NCBI GenBank assembly: GCA_944472155.2
Contig: OX235272.1
Span: forward strand, 85,566,020 to 85,630,019
Source: Trichobilharzia szidati
Lineage: Eukaryota; Platyhelminthes; Trematoda; Strigeidida; Schistosomatidae
Reading direction: 5' to 3'
Length of the DNA: 64,000 bases
A program made the translations under genes and the position numbers. The notes beneath the pieces are model-generated. The model was given only the letters and a program-made list of their open reading frames with translations, was not told the DNA's origin and ran no database searches. Each line of letters starts with the position of its first letter. Position 1 is the stretch's first letter. Below, in pieces: positions 1-12,339 of this stretch.

Positions 1-70
1 ATTTCCTCTACGTGACACCCCACACCCACGCTGTACTTATCCTTTTCCACTTGGGTTTCACTTGAGGGCC

Positions 71-832
71 AAGTTAAACTTTAAGCATCACTAAATAAGA
101 ATGGAGTGCGACCACACCAATGACCTTGAAACGCTCACTAAGCTGCAAATAACGTTGTCAACATCAATAAAATATGCTAATCAAAGTGTTATGTTAGTAA
201 ATGGGATATCTGCCAAGTTTCAGCTCAGGTTTGAAAAAGATTAAGTTACGGTTTAAGCCAAGGACAAGATAGGGTTATGTTAACCTAACAGAGGAGACAG
301 TAGGTTTGGTTCGAGTTAGATTAAAGTTAGTTTAGGGATATTTTCACGTCATGGTTACGTTCAGGAAAGATTAGTGCTACTGTTAGGATTAGAAGACCTA
401 AATAATTACGTGCATAGAATATGGTCAAATTTCTCTGTTGATATAAGAATAAAACTTGTGCACTGTAGTAGAGTATAATTCCACTGTGGGTAAAATTTAT
501 TTTGATAAAGTCTCAGGGTGTTATACAGTAATATTTACTGATGACGTTTCGAGCACCATTTATTGCTCAGTAAATATTACTGTATTGCACTTTGAGGCTC
601 TATCAAAATAAATCACAAAGGAATTATACTCTGTTGATACTCCCACCCAAAACTGAAAGCTATCTTTATCACATGTGAAGGGAAGGTATCCTCTGTAACA
701 CTTGCATACAGTTTTTGTGCAATTTTTTCATAAATGTATATGTATTCCATACACAAAACTGCCTCCTTCACATGATTGTTTCTTTCGAGGTCATTCGCTG
801 ATTGGTAGTTAGTTGTGCTTAAAGTTTAACTT
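71..832 (-). mobile_element. MITE-like element with 17-bp terminal inverted repeats, copy 1
   Basis: The ends are perfect inverted copies: AAGTTAAACTTTAAGCA at 71-87 and TGCTTAAAGTTTAACTT at 816-832. There is no coding capacity. A nested inverted repeat at about 470-625 surrounds TACAGTAATATTTACTG. The same element lies inverted at 59751-60534 and is similar along its whole length. The stretch at 235-390 holds degenerate TTAGGG/TTAGGT-like motifs. I infer a non-autonomous DNA transposon; no clear target duplication is visible. Confidence 0.7.
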
Positions 833-1539
833 CGTATTATGAATAATTCAATTTAAAGTTTTACATTTTGTCAAGTGGATTTTATTACTAACATATCTTT
901 TAGTTTACAGAATCATTAGATTTTAAATTCTCAAATCAGACAGTATTATCTTAAAATAAAATCTAAAGAAGTATAGCTTCTTTTCAGATGAATGATTGTT
1001 TACTGATAAGATGTCTTGGAAACATTAATTTTTCGAAACGAATTTTAAAAAAAGCAACAAATGTTGAGAAAGCAGGGTTTAATGAATTCATCAAATGTCA
1101 GTAGAACTCTTCAGCCAAATACTCTGCAGACAGGGATATATATCTATATATATACCACTAGAATTACATTGGGAGATATTATACTGATAAGTAAATAAAG
1201 CACACTGAATCAGTCATGCAAAACGACACGTGTGAATGTTTTCAGGTCATGTTCAACTAGATAAGACGCATGGGGTAGGAGAAGTTGGAGTTAAGATAAA
1301 ATGAATTACGGTTCAATGACATCGCTTCAGTAAACACTAAGTTATCAGTGAGTGAAAGAAATTGAATATATCAAGAATTGCGAACTGAATAATACTGGTG
1401 ATAACAATAGTTGTGGTAATAATACTGATAACAGTGAATGTTAAAAAGAGTTAAGATAATGGCACTGATAAAGGATAGTTTTAAATGAATCAGAAGTAAT
1501 AATAAAAGGTAGGATAAAGTATTAGTAATAGTAATAACT
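833..1539. other. AT-rich spacer without recognisable gene
   Basis: No coding signal was recognised. A short TA-rich microsatellite lies at about 1137-1157. Confidence 0.5.
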
Positions 1540-1747
1540 ATCGGCAATACGTTCCCACTGGGGTTCGAACCCAGGACATTTCGGTTACAAAGCAAGCTCG
1601 TATACTATTCAGCCACTGGGACCCACCCGATTCAATGGCCAGCCCATGAATTCTAACTTCTACCAATTCGTGATTTAGCGCTACCACCAACCAATGTCAT
1701 TGGTGGGACATCTATCCTCACACTTGACTGGATGTACCTCACTGGTC
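1540..1747 (-). mobile_element. SINE A fragment (tRNA-like head)
   Basis: The reverse strand carries the tRNA-like segment with B-box GGGTTCGAACCCC at about 1560-1575 and the A-box side near 1605. The copy stops before the ribozyme part. It meets the next copy head to head at about 1747, near CACGAATTAGTAGAAG. Confidence 0.75.
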
Positions 1748-1965
1748 ACGAATTAGTAGAAGTTAGAATTCATGGGCTGGCTATTGAACCGAGTCCTAGT
1801 GTCTGAATCGTATATGAGCTAGCGTTGTAACCGGAAGGTTCTGGATTAGAACCCTAGTGGGTGCGTACTGGCGATGATCCCCAAACTAGGATGAAACAGT
1901 TGTCCAGTACTCCCTGTTGGTTTTCAATGGTTCGCTAACTGATATCAGTCCGTGGTCAAGCTCAA
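1748..1965 (+). mobile_element. SINE A copy with diverged hammerhead motif
   Basis: The tRNA-like head is followed at 1865-1911 by GTACTG, a changed core GCGATGA (family form CTGANGA), a loop CAAACTA, GAAA, CAGTTG, TC and CAGTAC. Stem I is intact but the first core strand is mutated, so this copy is probably inactive. It defines a subfamily shared with 34010-34680 and 62535-62865. Confidence 0.75.
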
Positions 1966-2761
1966 AAGACTTGATGGCGTCAGGAGTGTGTCTTTAGCCT
2001 ACAAGATGCTTTCGTATTGGACCTTTTGTCTATGTTACTTCAGCTGTTTTCAACCATTTTGACAAATGCTCTATCATGCGTGTAGACCTGTGTTGCTTGT
2101 TTTAGATAAGATGTCTAACAGATAGCCAGAAACAAAAATAATCGAATATCCTTGTTCAAAATGCCCAGAATTCGCATGTGTATACTACACGATCGCGGAT
2201 TAAAGATGAACAGTTAAAGAATGAGGCTACTGAAAAGGCGTAAACATAAACATAGGCAAAAATATGAGTTTTACCGTTACAGTATGTGAGTACTAGTCCA
2301 GACAGCAGATCACCTTAAGCCATCTCAATGAAGTTTAACTGAAGAGATTTCAAATTACTTTTTATTTAGTTTTTACACATGTTAGATTGCAGCTTCAGAT
2401 TTTATCTTCAACGTTTGTGGACACTTCACGCTCATGTGGTACCATGTATCACTAAAACATAGGCTCATTCAAGATGACATTTCCACAATGTTTCGAGTTA
2501 AATTGAAAATTCTTAAGGTGATATTACTGCTTTATTTGCTACAACACACTATCCGGTTTGGGATGAAGTCAAAAATCATTATAAAGAACAGCTTCTACAG
2601 CTTACTACCTTTACAGCCGCAAAAATGCAGGGAAAACTAGGTGAGCACATAAGACCATTAAGTTTACTTATGCTGTAGAATGGTATTTTAATCTAATGCA
2701 GCTAAGAAAGTCAATTGTCGTTTTCCAAATGTTTCGTAGATATAACGCCTAAGAGAATATT
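1966..2761. other. Spacer without recognisable gene
   Basis: A 68-codon open frame at 2434-2640 (+) has no recognisable domain and normal AT-rich composition; I do not call it a gene. Confidence 0.4.
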
Positions 2762-2995
2762 GTGCGTTGGTGGTGCAGTGGTACAATTCTCACCAACTAA
2801 GCTCATGGGGGAGAGGTTTGATTCCTTCCCGAGGTATCCGTAAACCTCGCTAAGCCACTAGTAAGCCCGGTTATATAGGAAGATTGGATATGGGGCTACC
2901 AACCCATACCCTAAAAGAAAAGACTAACGCTATTGCTACTGAAACTGTAAACCTCAGTCTTGGAGCCCGATATTCCATTCTGAATTCAAATGGAT
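2762..2995 (+). mobile_element. SINE B copy
   Basis: It begins with a tRNA-like head (GCGTTGGTGGTGCAGTGG, A-box side) and a B-box-like AGGTTTGATTCC near 2813-2825. The body with GGGGCTACC and the tail GAGCCCGATATTCCA follow. The tail resembles the 3' end of the LINE copies in this window. No hammerhead core is present. Confidence 0.65.
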
Positions 2996-3029
2996 GAGAA
3001 ATAAGTAGGTATTTTCAAGTGTTCGCTTG

Positions 3030-3560
3030 TAGTGATTTGAAGTGTTTCAACTTCGATCACGAGCCAGTATCAGTTGGAGAACTGTTGAAAACTGCTGAGT
3101 AATGGATAGCCGTCTCATCTTTGTTTGGGACTGATGAGCAGTACTCACTGTCAGGGAATTGAACACAGGACCTTCTGGCTATAATGGAAGCTCGTATACC
3201 ATTCAGTCTAACTGAACATCAATCTTACTGATGTCAGTCCGTGACTAAACTTTAGGCAAATCAAGTCCCTAAAAACTAACTCATGATAATTTATCTGGTG
3301 CTCGCCAGTGACTGGTTTCAGGAAATATTTAGCTCTTAATCAGTGAGGCCCATCACCAGGCCAGATCTTAGGAGAAATACATGCCGATTACGCTGAATGG
3401 TGCCAGTCGGGCTGAAGTCACAAATTGGTAGAAGTTAGAATTCACCGGCCGGTGCATGATGTGCCCGGTGGCTGGATGGTGTACGAGCTTGACTCTTAAC
3501 CGGACGGTCCTGGGTTCGAAACCCAACAGGTGCGTCTGCAGATGTGTCCGAAACTAGTAA
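3030..3560. mobile_element. SINE A composite: minus copy, plus tail, plus copy
   Basis: 3030-3210 is a minus-strand SINE A with a degraded hammerhead (reverse strand GTACTG then CTCATCA). A plus-strand tail follows at about 3215-3290, then a diverged plus copy to 3560 with tRNA-like B-box GGGTTCGAAACCC near 3512-3525. The ribozyme core of the last copy (CAGATGTGTCC) is damaged. Confidence 0.6.
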
Positions 3561-3642
3561 GAAACAGATTCAAATTAAGTGAAGCAGTCACAGAAAAAGA
3601 AAGAGAGCCGATAATTTCTATCAAAAAGTACTTCCTATAGTT

Positions 3643-3930
3643 TGTATTATGGCGAGGGCTGTCTGCAAGCCAAAGTTGTAGACAACAATTTTACGTCAAT
3701 GTTTACATTCCGAATCAGGATCATTAGAAAAAAATAACAAAGCTTAACCTTGAGGAACTCAACAACAAATCACAGCAGACTTGAAGCGTGCAAATAGGAT
3801 TCGCAGAAATATGGCTTAACCTTCTGAGAAACGGTCACAAGCAGTACAGAATAACCTTCAGCAAGAAAACAACCAATCAGAAGACGTTGCTTCTCCACTG
3901 ACAATAATGTACAAAAAAATCCTTGTGATT
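3643..3930 (-). mobile_element. LTR fragment, same family as the solo LTR at 28755-29100
   Basis: In reverse orientation this stretch matches the 3' two thirds of the 28755-29100 LTR, including GCTTGCAGACAGC, the GTAAACGTTGACGT-like part and the stretch around TTGCTGAAGGTTATTCTGTA. Similarity fades after about 3912. No internal retrotransposon sequence adjoins it. Confidence 0.6.
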
Positions 3931-4919
3931 ATGCTTTAGTGAGCTTCTCACCTTTTTTGCGTTTGTTTTTCTCTTCTAATCACACTTTGAAACTATTTTG
4001 ATAGTCACTTTCCATTGATTAAATTAAAACGCTCACTCTGTTTCCTTGTTATAGTTCTTAAAAAGCATCTTTTCATCAAGGAAACACATGCTTCTATTGC
4101 CGCTTCGGTGTTTATTATAGATCAATAAGTGAATATATCATCTATTCTAACACCCTTTATTTCTCAATTTAATAATAATAATAATCCTTTTCTCCTTTTG
4201 ATTTCTGTGATAACCATAGATACAACGACATAGCAGATTAGCAAATAAAAAAACATCATCCATGTGTAAAACTTCTCCCTGTTATTTTTTTTCTTCGTAT
4301 TATCCCTAATACTCATTATCACAGAAAGTAGTAAAGTATAGGAATTAACACATTCACATGTATATAAAAGAATGTTTGTTTTGTAGATTAAAAAGCATAT
4401 GAGTACAGTACATTACCGCGACTACACCTTCTTTTTTCTCCTGCGTCTTATATCTGATTATGAGTCGGTAATCTTAAGTCGCGTCAAAAAATGTTGTTTC
4501 TTTTGATTACCTGGAAATTATTCATATTACTACGACAAGTTTTACCTTATAGTGATTGTAAGAACTTGAAAGAGGAGAATTTATGTCGTGTTAAGTATGA
4601 CTTTTAATTAGCATTGAGTTAACATGAAGTTTGTGCTAATTCAAAAATAAGTTAAGGGACTATGTCACAAAAAGTTTCGGAATTGTAGGACAACTTCCTC
4701 TTCTGATAATGGAGAAAAGTCTATGCTAAAGTGGAAAGTATTACTGTCATTTTCACCGCAGAGATTGAAAATAAATGCTAATTTCTTCAATTGGATAAGT
4801 GCTGTGAAATGATGATCTTATCATAACATTTACACTTATTTGGATGCTCCAACTAACTGTGTAATCAATATCTTCTATTTTTCTGGGTTATATATCATTG
4901 TTTTAATGTTAATGTTGGC
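3931..4919. other. AT-rich spacer
   Basis: No gene, RNA or repeat was recognised in this very AT-rich stretch. Confidence 0.45.
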
Positions 4920-6062
4920 TTATTTATTTATTGTTTCCTTGGTTACCTAGGGAGAGAAACATCTCCATTTTGTTCTATTCTGTGCCGTCCTCTTCATCTG
5001 GCTAGTTCCACGACTGCCCATAATCTCTCGTCTCCTCCATGTCACCCTCACCATGTCGACCAACCGTTCGTCGTTTCCCATTTGGATTCCACTCGAGTGA
5101 TGGCTCGCATTACGCGCGCCATCTCAACTTTCTTCGACGTATTTCTTGAGCAATCGGCTCTTAGGTGGTTTGTTTCCAAGCAGAGTTTCTTCTTGCTAAT
5201 TATTTATGGCTTACCGACCACTTGATCTTCAGTAAGGAGCCAGAGAAGTAGGCAGCTATTGAGAAAAGTCTGGAGTGGCCTGTTGGAAATTCTTTTCTTG
5301 ACACGCGGTACACGTTTCTGGCCAATATAGAAAGACCAACTCACTGACTTCACATTTGGGCTGAGTAGACTCCGAATCTTGTTCCTAATGCTGGGTGAGT
5401 TAGTGCAGAAGATTTCCAAACTGGTTTCAGAGTGATGAAGGCAGATTCTGGCTGGCTCGATGTGACATCGTCATCCGTACCACCTCCTGTGGTTGAAACA
5501 ATGCTTCCTAGATAAGTGAACGAGGGAAGTGACCTCTGTCAAATCTCTCCCGTTAATGGTGATAGGTGCTGGTTTTTTTTGCTGTTGCTGTCGGTGTTGG
5601 TTGGTTATCTTCATCACCTCCATCTCCGCCTTCTCTATGTTCACTTGGAGTCCTAACTGCTGGAGTCTTCTGCCAGTTTGTTGGTTTTCATCTGCCTGCC
5701 TGCAATTCTCCGATTTTGTGTAACATCAAACATAAATCATCCAGGCACAAAATCCAGGTCTTCTACTGTCTTCTTATTGGTGGTCCAACGTATTCGTGTC
5801 TTCTCACTCACTGTGCACATTCTTACACATAATCAAGTCCACGACAATTAAGGATATTATTGATAATAATGGGCAGCCAGCCTTGTTTTACTACTGTACT
5901 CACTTCTAAAGCGTCACTGATTTTCCCATTGTGGATCACCTGACACTTGGCATTGTCATATAGCTAGCTGTTGAATGAGGTTGATAAAGACTCGGGCATT
6001 GCATGCCGTAATGTTGAATCAGTTTCCAAATTACTTCTCGGTCAACGCTGTTGAGGGCATTA
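4920..6062 (-). mobile_element. RTE-like LINE, 3' half, degraded
   Basis: The reverse strand reads, in broken frames, the C-terminal part of an RTE-type reverse transcriptase: a VDREVIWKL-like motif near 6030, and the downstream segment with KNKIRIF and a TFLNSCL-like string at 5204-5419. The retrotransposon 3' end lies at about 4920. It is 5' truncated near 6062, so the endonuclease and first RT motifs are missing. Many stops and frameshifts make it a dead copy. Confidence 0.85.
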
Positions 6063-6095
6063 TTATTTGTCTTTGTCACTGTTTAACCCCTATTT

Positions 6096-6560
6096 TTATT
6101 GCTTCTCTTTTTCTGGTTGTGTTGTTCTATGATGTGAATAAGTTAAGGTGATTCTGACCTTGATCTGTTTTCGAGAATTGTTTGGTGTGTGATCTTGAGG
6201 ACGGATTTTCAATCCTACCTTGTTGGGAACATTCTTCTTGATTCTCAGGTACTTCTTACAGTTGATTTGGTTAAAAATAATTTTATTCTTCAGTACTTGT
6301 TTTGTATCCGAGGCATGACTAGATTTGTTTAACTGCCTAACGTTATTGTTGAAGAAATTTTGAGTTTTTGATATATTCTTATTGTTTTGAAAAGTACCAC
6401 AAATGTTATCGTAAATAGCCGTTGTTTTGCCGTCACGAAGCTCTTTGGAGACTTTTAGATAGCTACACAGTAGAATGCGAAGATTGATTTCCAGCGTTCG
6501 CACAACAACACATCGATCTGTTTTCAGTGAGTTTCTCTTATCAACAACAAAAACAAACAA
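6096..6560 (-). CDS. Unrecognised open frame of about 154 codons
   Basis: This frame begins just upstream of the 5' truncation point of the neighbouring LINE, on the same strand. The N-terminal half (residues about 8-55) has a mixed, protein-like composition with TDRCVVVRTLEINLRILLC. The C-terminal half is rich in Asn, Lys and Ile. No known domain was recognised and no splice context is evident. It could be a transposon-derived ORF, an exon or chance. Confidence 0.25.
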   Translation of the reverse strand: MFVFVVDKRNSLKTDRCVVVRTLEINLRILLCSYLKVSKELRDGKTTAIYDNICGTFQNNKNISKTQNFFNNNVRQLNKSSHASDTKQVLKNKIIFNQINCKKYLRIKKNVPNKVGLKIRPQDHTPNNSRKQIKVRITLTYSHHRTTQPEKEKQ

Positions 6561-6879
6561 CTGAGATATCTGTTCAGAAAAAATTCTTAACTGGACCAGT
6601 AAACTAATTAGACAAATTTGACGATTGATAATAAAATTCTAAGATATAAGGAATGCGCTAAAAGGTATTTATAACTATGGAAACGTTTGCAACAAACAAT
6701 ATAATTAGTAAGACAGAAAACAGTTATTATTGACTTAATTCACCATATTTAGTAACATTGGCTTTTTGAGTATTTGTTAGTAAATGTTATCATTTTGGGG
6801 ATCTGAAATTCTCCACACGTTATGCAAACTAGCATTATTCTTAATTTATGGCTAATCTTCTCTTCACTGTTTTGCGTTT

Positions 6880-7015
6880 CGAGTGTGTAACATACAGCTT
6901 CAAGCTTCAGTTCTAATATTTCAGTAGCAGTGGTGCTTTTTAACGTTTTGAAGCCGCTAGCCTAATGCCCAACTTTCTATCTTTAACGGACTTAATACTT
7001 GCGTTGGTCAGGGAT
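6880..7015 (-). mobile_element. SINE B tail fragment
   Basis: The reverse strand shows GGGCATTAGGCTAGCGGCTTC and a GAAGCTGTATG-like end, homologous to the body and tail of 60979-61218. The tRNA-like head is missing. Confidence 0.5.
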
Positions 7016-7084
7016 AGAGACCAGATCACTTGGGTTGTCATATTATCTAAGCAAGGCTAAGCTTAAGACTCTGTAAATCTTGCT

Positions 7085-7400
7085 AGATTCCTATTGCTAA
7101 CCAACATCTTCTGGAGAGATCCCTGAGAACCAGCTGGGAGCAGTGAATAGATGTTTTGTCCTAGTTTGGGACTGCTTATCAGCACGCACCCACGATCCTA
7201 TCATCAAGGATTGGACCTAGGACCTTCAGGTTATGAGACCAAGCTCGTCGACCATTCAGCCACTTGAGCTAGAATTCTATGAACCCTAAATTCTGACTTT
7301 GTCAACTCGTGGTATAGTCCTGTCCTCATCAATACCTTCAGTGAACACTCACTTCACTTTGATATGGCGAACATCACCGGTCACGATTTCCACAATTCCT
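7085..7400 (-). mobile_element. SINE A copy
   Basis: The reverse strand carries the tRNA-like head (B-box near 7200-7215) and a hammerhead remnant at about 7150-7192. Loop CAAACTAGGAC is retained but the core reads GATAAGCA, so the motif is degraded. Confidence 0.65.
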
Positions 7401-7569
7401 ATTGTCTGAAAATCTTGTTACATTAGAAGTATGTTATATAGGCCATTCAAATATATTGGATGTCGTTGACATTTCACGTTTGGAATACCTCTGGTTTATT
7501 TCAGGTTTGACGATGAAATATAACAAATATGTTTCATGAGTCTATTTGTATGAATTTCATTTGTTTCAA

Positions 7570-7970
7570 GTTTGATCGCGGATTAGTATCAGTCGGAGAA
7601 TCATAGAAATCATCAGGGAACACTGGATGGCTTATTCGTCGTATTTTTAGACTCTTCGACAATATGCATCCACTGGGGTTCAAACCCAAGACGTGCCAGT
7701 TCCAAGGGAAGCTCGTACAAGATTCAACAACTGAGACGCGATTCTATGACCACGAATTCTAGCTTCGGCAAATTCGCGGTTTTAGCGCGATTTGCACCAG
7801 CCAATTTCATTGAGGAGTACTTGTCCTCCCTTCCGACCTAGCTGACCCCATTGGTCACCGCTTTTCACTAGAACTCCAGGCAACTTCGTCCTGCAGTCGA
7901 TGGTTAGTGTACGGTGGTCGAATCGCAAATTAGGACTAAACAGTTGTCCAGTACTCCCAGGTTTTTTTGT
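7570..7970. mobile_element. SINE A head-to-head pair, both degraded
   Basis: 7570-7865 is a minus copy with B-box near 7673-7688. From about 7866 a plus-strand end is attached, with ATTAGGACTAAACAGTTG, TC and CAGTAC at about 7926-7956. The first core strand is lost in both halves. Confidence 0.6.
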
Positions 7971-8329
7971 CATCCTCTATATTCAGCGACACGCTATGCA
8001 TACTATAGGCATGCAAATAATATTGCTTGGTTTCAGGAAGTCCAAACTGTCAGTTTTGTAGAGGAATACGGAAAGGTGAATGGTATCAGTTACTGAATTA
8101 GTTGTCTGAAATAAATTTAAGATACATATAAAATAAGCATGTCGTTAGGGTTTTCTATCCGACTTCATTCTAGAAGTCAAGGAAGCATTATTGAGTTTTC
8201 TGCAAGTGACGTATATTAGCATAAATAAGGAAACCTGTTACATTTAACCATCTGCAATTACTTTTTGATCTGAAAAACTGGTATTAATTAATAAATATTC
8301 AAGTATTGGTTTGTAGGAATTTGATTGAT

Positions 8330-8800
8330 TGGTTACAGGGGTTCCAGTGGGACGTCGTGACCAGTAGGGTACAGCAGGTCGAGTATTAGGACAAATACTC
8401 GCCACAGGTGACATTGGCTAGCAGTCGCGCTATGTCGTGAATTGGCAGGAGTTGGAACTCATGGACAGTTGGATCGGGTCCCAGTGGCTTAACGGTCTAC
8501 TAGCTCGCCTTATAACCAGAAAGTCCTGAGTTCGAACGCCGGTGGGTGCGTACTGATGAAGAGTCCCAAAGAAGAAGGCGAAACAGCTGTCCAGTAGTTT
8601 CAGCTGCGTTTTCAATGATATCAGCTCATGATGAAATGCTGTAATCAAATAATGAATAGTTTTACCAACACAAATGAAGAAACGTCTTCTCCAAGATGGG
8701 TACGTACTGCTGATGAGTCCTAAACTAGGCCAAAACAGCTGTCTAGTACTCACTGCTTGTTTTCAATGGTTGTTTTACTGATATCAATCCATCATCAAAC
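8330..8800 (+). mobile_element. Two plus-strand SINE A copies, second partial
   Basis: The first copy holds the B-box near 8530 and a hammerhead at about 8549-8600: stem I GTACTG and CAGTAG, core ATGAAGA with the first C changed to A, GAAA, CAGCTG and TC. The second (about 8690-8800) is only the ribozyme and tail. Its CTGATGA core and GTCC are directly readable at about 8711-8721, but the second core strand is AAAA instead of GAAA. Confidence 0.75.
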
Positions 8801-9469
8801 TTAAATGTGTTTCAGTTATAGTTTGGCTTAATACTATGAAAGCATCAGATATTACATGATCACTGATATTTTAATATACGATAAATTAAGTGTCATGCAG
8901 AGATATTCATTCAAAATTCACTCTGTCTATATAAGGCAATTTAGATTGTTGAGCTGGTTTTTGGACATAGAATCCTGTTAACAGAGAAATTCAAATACCA
9001 TATATCCATATTCATGCGGAGGTTGCGTTCATCTTTTAATTTATTCCCCTGTATCAACCAAACAGAGGACAATCCATGCAAGTCAATATAGATATCTATC
9101 CATTAGACAGGAAACTACAAGACTTGATGCTTATATATTTAGACAGGTTGTTTTACTCCATTATTGCTTTTATCATCATCCTCCTCCTCCTCATTATTTT
9201 CGATTCTTCAAGAAAATTTGTAGAAAAATTACAAAATTCCGTGATAAATAAGAATTGACTAGCCACGTTAGAAAAAAGAAAAAATTCAAAATTCTTTTGG
9301 TCGTCTTCACAGTGGAATTTTTGTTTAAATTCTTTAAAAAATAGTCTCCTGGCTAGTATTTTTAATGACGTTTTGAGGTTAGAAAAAAACTTAGAAAAGA
9401 ATGAACTGTTCAACGTCCTTCATTCTAAATTTGATTTATTTTTCAAGAATTGGTTTGAGAGGATTTGGC
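8801..9469. other. Spacer without supported gene
   Basis: A 60-codon frame at 9076-9258 (+) has a hydrophobic run with many Ile and Leu, but it comes from an ATCATCCTCC-like low-complexity stretch. I do not support it as a gene. Confidence 0.4.
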
Positions 9470-10030
9470 TTTTTTCAAGTTTCTTCACGGATTGATGTCA
9501 GCTAGGAAAACCATTGGAACAGCTGTTTCATCATAGTTTTCCATTCTCCAGTCATACGCATCCACGAGGGTTCGAACCCAGAACTTTCTGGTTATAAGGT
9601 AAGTTCGTAAGCTACTCAGCCTCTAGGACCTGGTCCAACGCCCCATCAAATCCAACTTCTACTAATTTCTAATCTTAGCATGACCATCAAACAAGGTTTT
9701 CAACGAGTATGTGTCCTCACACCAGACCTAGTTGACTCTACTGGTCACGATTTCTCACTAAAACTCCAGGAAACGTCGTCTTGTAACCACTCACTAGCGA
9801 GAATCAGAATTGTTTTCAGGCGTTAACTTCTAGGCACTCGATTTGTTATAGGTCTGATCACGAGTTGATATCACCTAGAAAAGGACTGAAAAATCAATCT
9901 TTTGGTGGATACATGTTTCAGCCTGGTATGATACTTATCAACAGTACGCACCCGCCAGAGTTCGATCTCAGGACCTTCGGGTTCACAAGGTGAGCTCATA
10001 AACCATTCAGCCACTGGATGCCAATCCACT
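9470..10030 (-). mobile_element. Two minus-strand SINE A copies in tandem
   Basis: Copy one (about 9470-9800) has its B-box near 9568-9582 and copy two (about 9840-10030) near 9958-9972. Both begin with the family 3' end (GAT ATCA plus a GGTTTTC-like stretch in reverse). Their hammerhead cores are degraded. Confidence 0.65.
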
Positions 10031-10454
10031 GGCTCATGTATTCCATCTGCATGAGCTTTTATGTTATCCTGAATGTTCTATCTGGTTGTTTCTCCACATT
10101 TCCACACAATCCGACACATGTGAAATTGTTTGGGCATCCATTAAGTTAAGAAGGATGTTACTGCCGAAGATACAATGCTTTAGAAATTAAACTTTTAAAA
10201 ATGCCTAACTAGTTTTTCATCTTCACTACAACTGATACGTCATTTTTGAGAGAGAATATGTACTAGAATTCTATCAACAGTCATTTATGAATTCTTTATC
10301 AAAAACGCATCTCTCTTTGATACATCCGAATATCTTAATTTTTCACCTATGCGTGATTTCTGGTAAAGTATTGTTCTTGGCTCAGCTTTGTGCAGTTTTC
10401 ATATCTTTCACACCCAGACATAATTTTCACTCACATGTTATGAGTACTTTTTTA

Positions 10455-11001
10455 ATAATAATGACAACAGCTCTATTCTGAACGGTGTTTGTACAGAATT
10501 TCCAGCGGAAATGATTGCATATCAGTTTCTCTTTCTCCGGGATCTTCAAGTAAAATAGTAACTGTGATATATTTATATCTTCTCACCGGGAACGAAAACC
10601 AAGCCCTTTTTACGATATTTCTTCTTTGCCTCCGTCCTTCGAGAAATGTACAACATTTAGTTGAAGACCAATTAAAAATGGTGTAGGAGTACACAATTTG
10701 ACCCAGTGACATCATAGTTATGGCTGAATAACTGAAGGCTGCAAGTAATTATTTCTTTTTTCAGGCAGTAGCACTTTATACTAAAAATCTCGAGAATAGT
10801 TATCTCATATATTAGGATACGCTGTCACTCACGATTTAGTAGAAACTTCCGAGTCACCAGGTTGTAGACATTTTAAATACTCGTGAGAATAGAACACACC
10901 ATCACAGGTCATATTCTAGTAAATTAAAGCCAAACTAAACAAGAGGAATTACCTACAGTATTATAATGGAGCATTTTAGTAACCCAGGTATTACACAGGC
11001 T
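10455..11001 (+). repeat. Unclassified dispersed repeat R1, copy 1
   Basis: This 547-bp stretch is similar along its whole length to 35546-36081 in the same orientation. Shared landmarks are GGATCTTCAAGTAAAATAG, CTTCTTTGCCTCC, AATTAAAAATGGTG and GTTGTAGACATTTTAAATAC. There are no obvious inverted termini, and no TG..CA ends or coding domain were found. The class is unknown. Confidence 0.65.
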
Positions 11002-11739
11002 GTCAAATAAGTAATAAAGGGGCTATATTTCAGATCATAATATCCACAAAATTAAGTCTTAAATTTGATTCCAAAGTGTCAAAAAAAGCAGAGCTTTGAG
11101 AGGAATGTAGCAGTCTTTCGATTAAGATAGCAGTACTATCTTACAACACTTGAGTACAAACGTTTGCCCTTTTTTTATGAAGTCTGATTCACACTTTACT
11201 TTAGCACACTTCATTCATTCAACAACTGAAACCTACAGAATCTTAGCTTACTGCTTCAATCAAATAAATATTGCTTGTTCATCAATCTTATCACTGTATT
11301 TTACACAGAAAATCCAAAAACAAAAAACTTCTAATATCCTAAGAAGTCATGGATTATCCTACTTCCTTGATATGGGTTTCTGAAGGCTTTTTAAAATGTG
11401 CACGAATTTTGTGGATCGGTTATTTATATTTAGGCGATTACTTTAAAGAATTTTATAATTAGTTCAGTGTAACCCTTTTGTTTTTTGTGTCGGAAAACAG
11501 GTGAAAAATTTTTGTCGATTGTAAAAGATAGGAATTCAGCTGAAATACTTATATGCGTATATATGTATATATATATATACTGCAACATTTGTGCTTTGAC
11601 TTTTTGGAAAGATTGTGAGAGAAATGCAGGTTTTATGTGAAGAAATGAATAACATATGTGCCAGCCAGTGAATGTATCATCTGTTGAAATTATTTAACAC
11701 AAAAAATTGATTTATTTTGATATTACTAAAAATATTGCT
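11002..11739. other. AT-rich spacer
   Basis: No supported gene. A TA/TG microsatellite lies at about 11552-11580. Confidence 0.45.
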
Positions 11740-12250
11740 GTCTTTTTTCATTATTATTATTCCCTTGGGTTCCGTGTGGAAAATAGGGCTTCGACGATAC
11801 ATCTCCACTTTCTTCTATTTTCTGCTGTCCTCTTCATCTGGTTAGCTCCACGATTACCCATCTCCTTCATGTCACCCTCTCACCAACACCACCGACTCGT
11901 CACTTCCCATTAGGACTCCACTCGAGCGGTGGCCAACATTGCGTGCAGTGTCATTTGACGGCCTCCTCAACGTATGTCTGATCCATCTGCAGTTTCCCCT
12001 ACATATTTGTTGAACAGTCGGCTGTTTTTTCATTGTTTTTATATTATTACCCCCTTGAGTTTCGACTGGAACATCAGACTTCGTCAGCACATCCCCCATT
12101 TTGTCCCCTTCTCAGATGTTCCTTTCAATCAGCTCCACAATTCCCGTTCATACAGGATTCCCAGAACTTCTAGGCCATATCTTCTTATTTCTTTTGCAAT
12201 CTAGGTCACCTTCCCAGTTTTGTACATTGTATGAACATTTCGAGTCCCAA
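11740..12250 (-). mobile_element. Two RTE-like LINE 3' ends, nested or tandem
   Basis: 11740-12018 is the extreme 3' end of a LINE, with the reverse strand coding a RHTLRRPSNDTARN-like segment. A second LINE 3' end starts at about 12040 (TATTATTACCCCCTTGAG), only 20 bp away, and runs to about 12250. Both are minus-strand and heavily 5' truncated. The second insertion probably used the AT-rich edge of the first. Confidence 0.75.
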
Positions 12251-12339
12251 AGTTTATTTATACTTTCATCGAAAGTTGACTGACTTCCACAAAACTTTCA
12301 CCATCCTGCATTATTCTGTCCCTTCGATTCCAGTAAGGA

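Noticed and set aside
9076..9258. Small membrane protein with Ile/Leu run
   Set aside because: The run is encoded by an ATC/CTC microsatellite-like stretch.
11974..12204. Plus-strand frames of 60-76 codons
   Set aside because: They are antisense to two LINE 3' ends.
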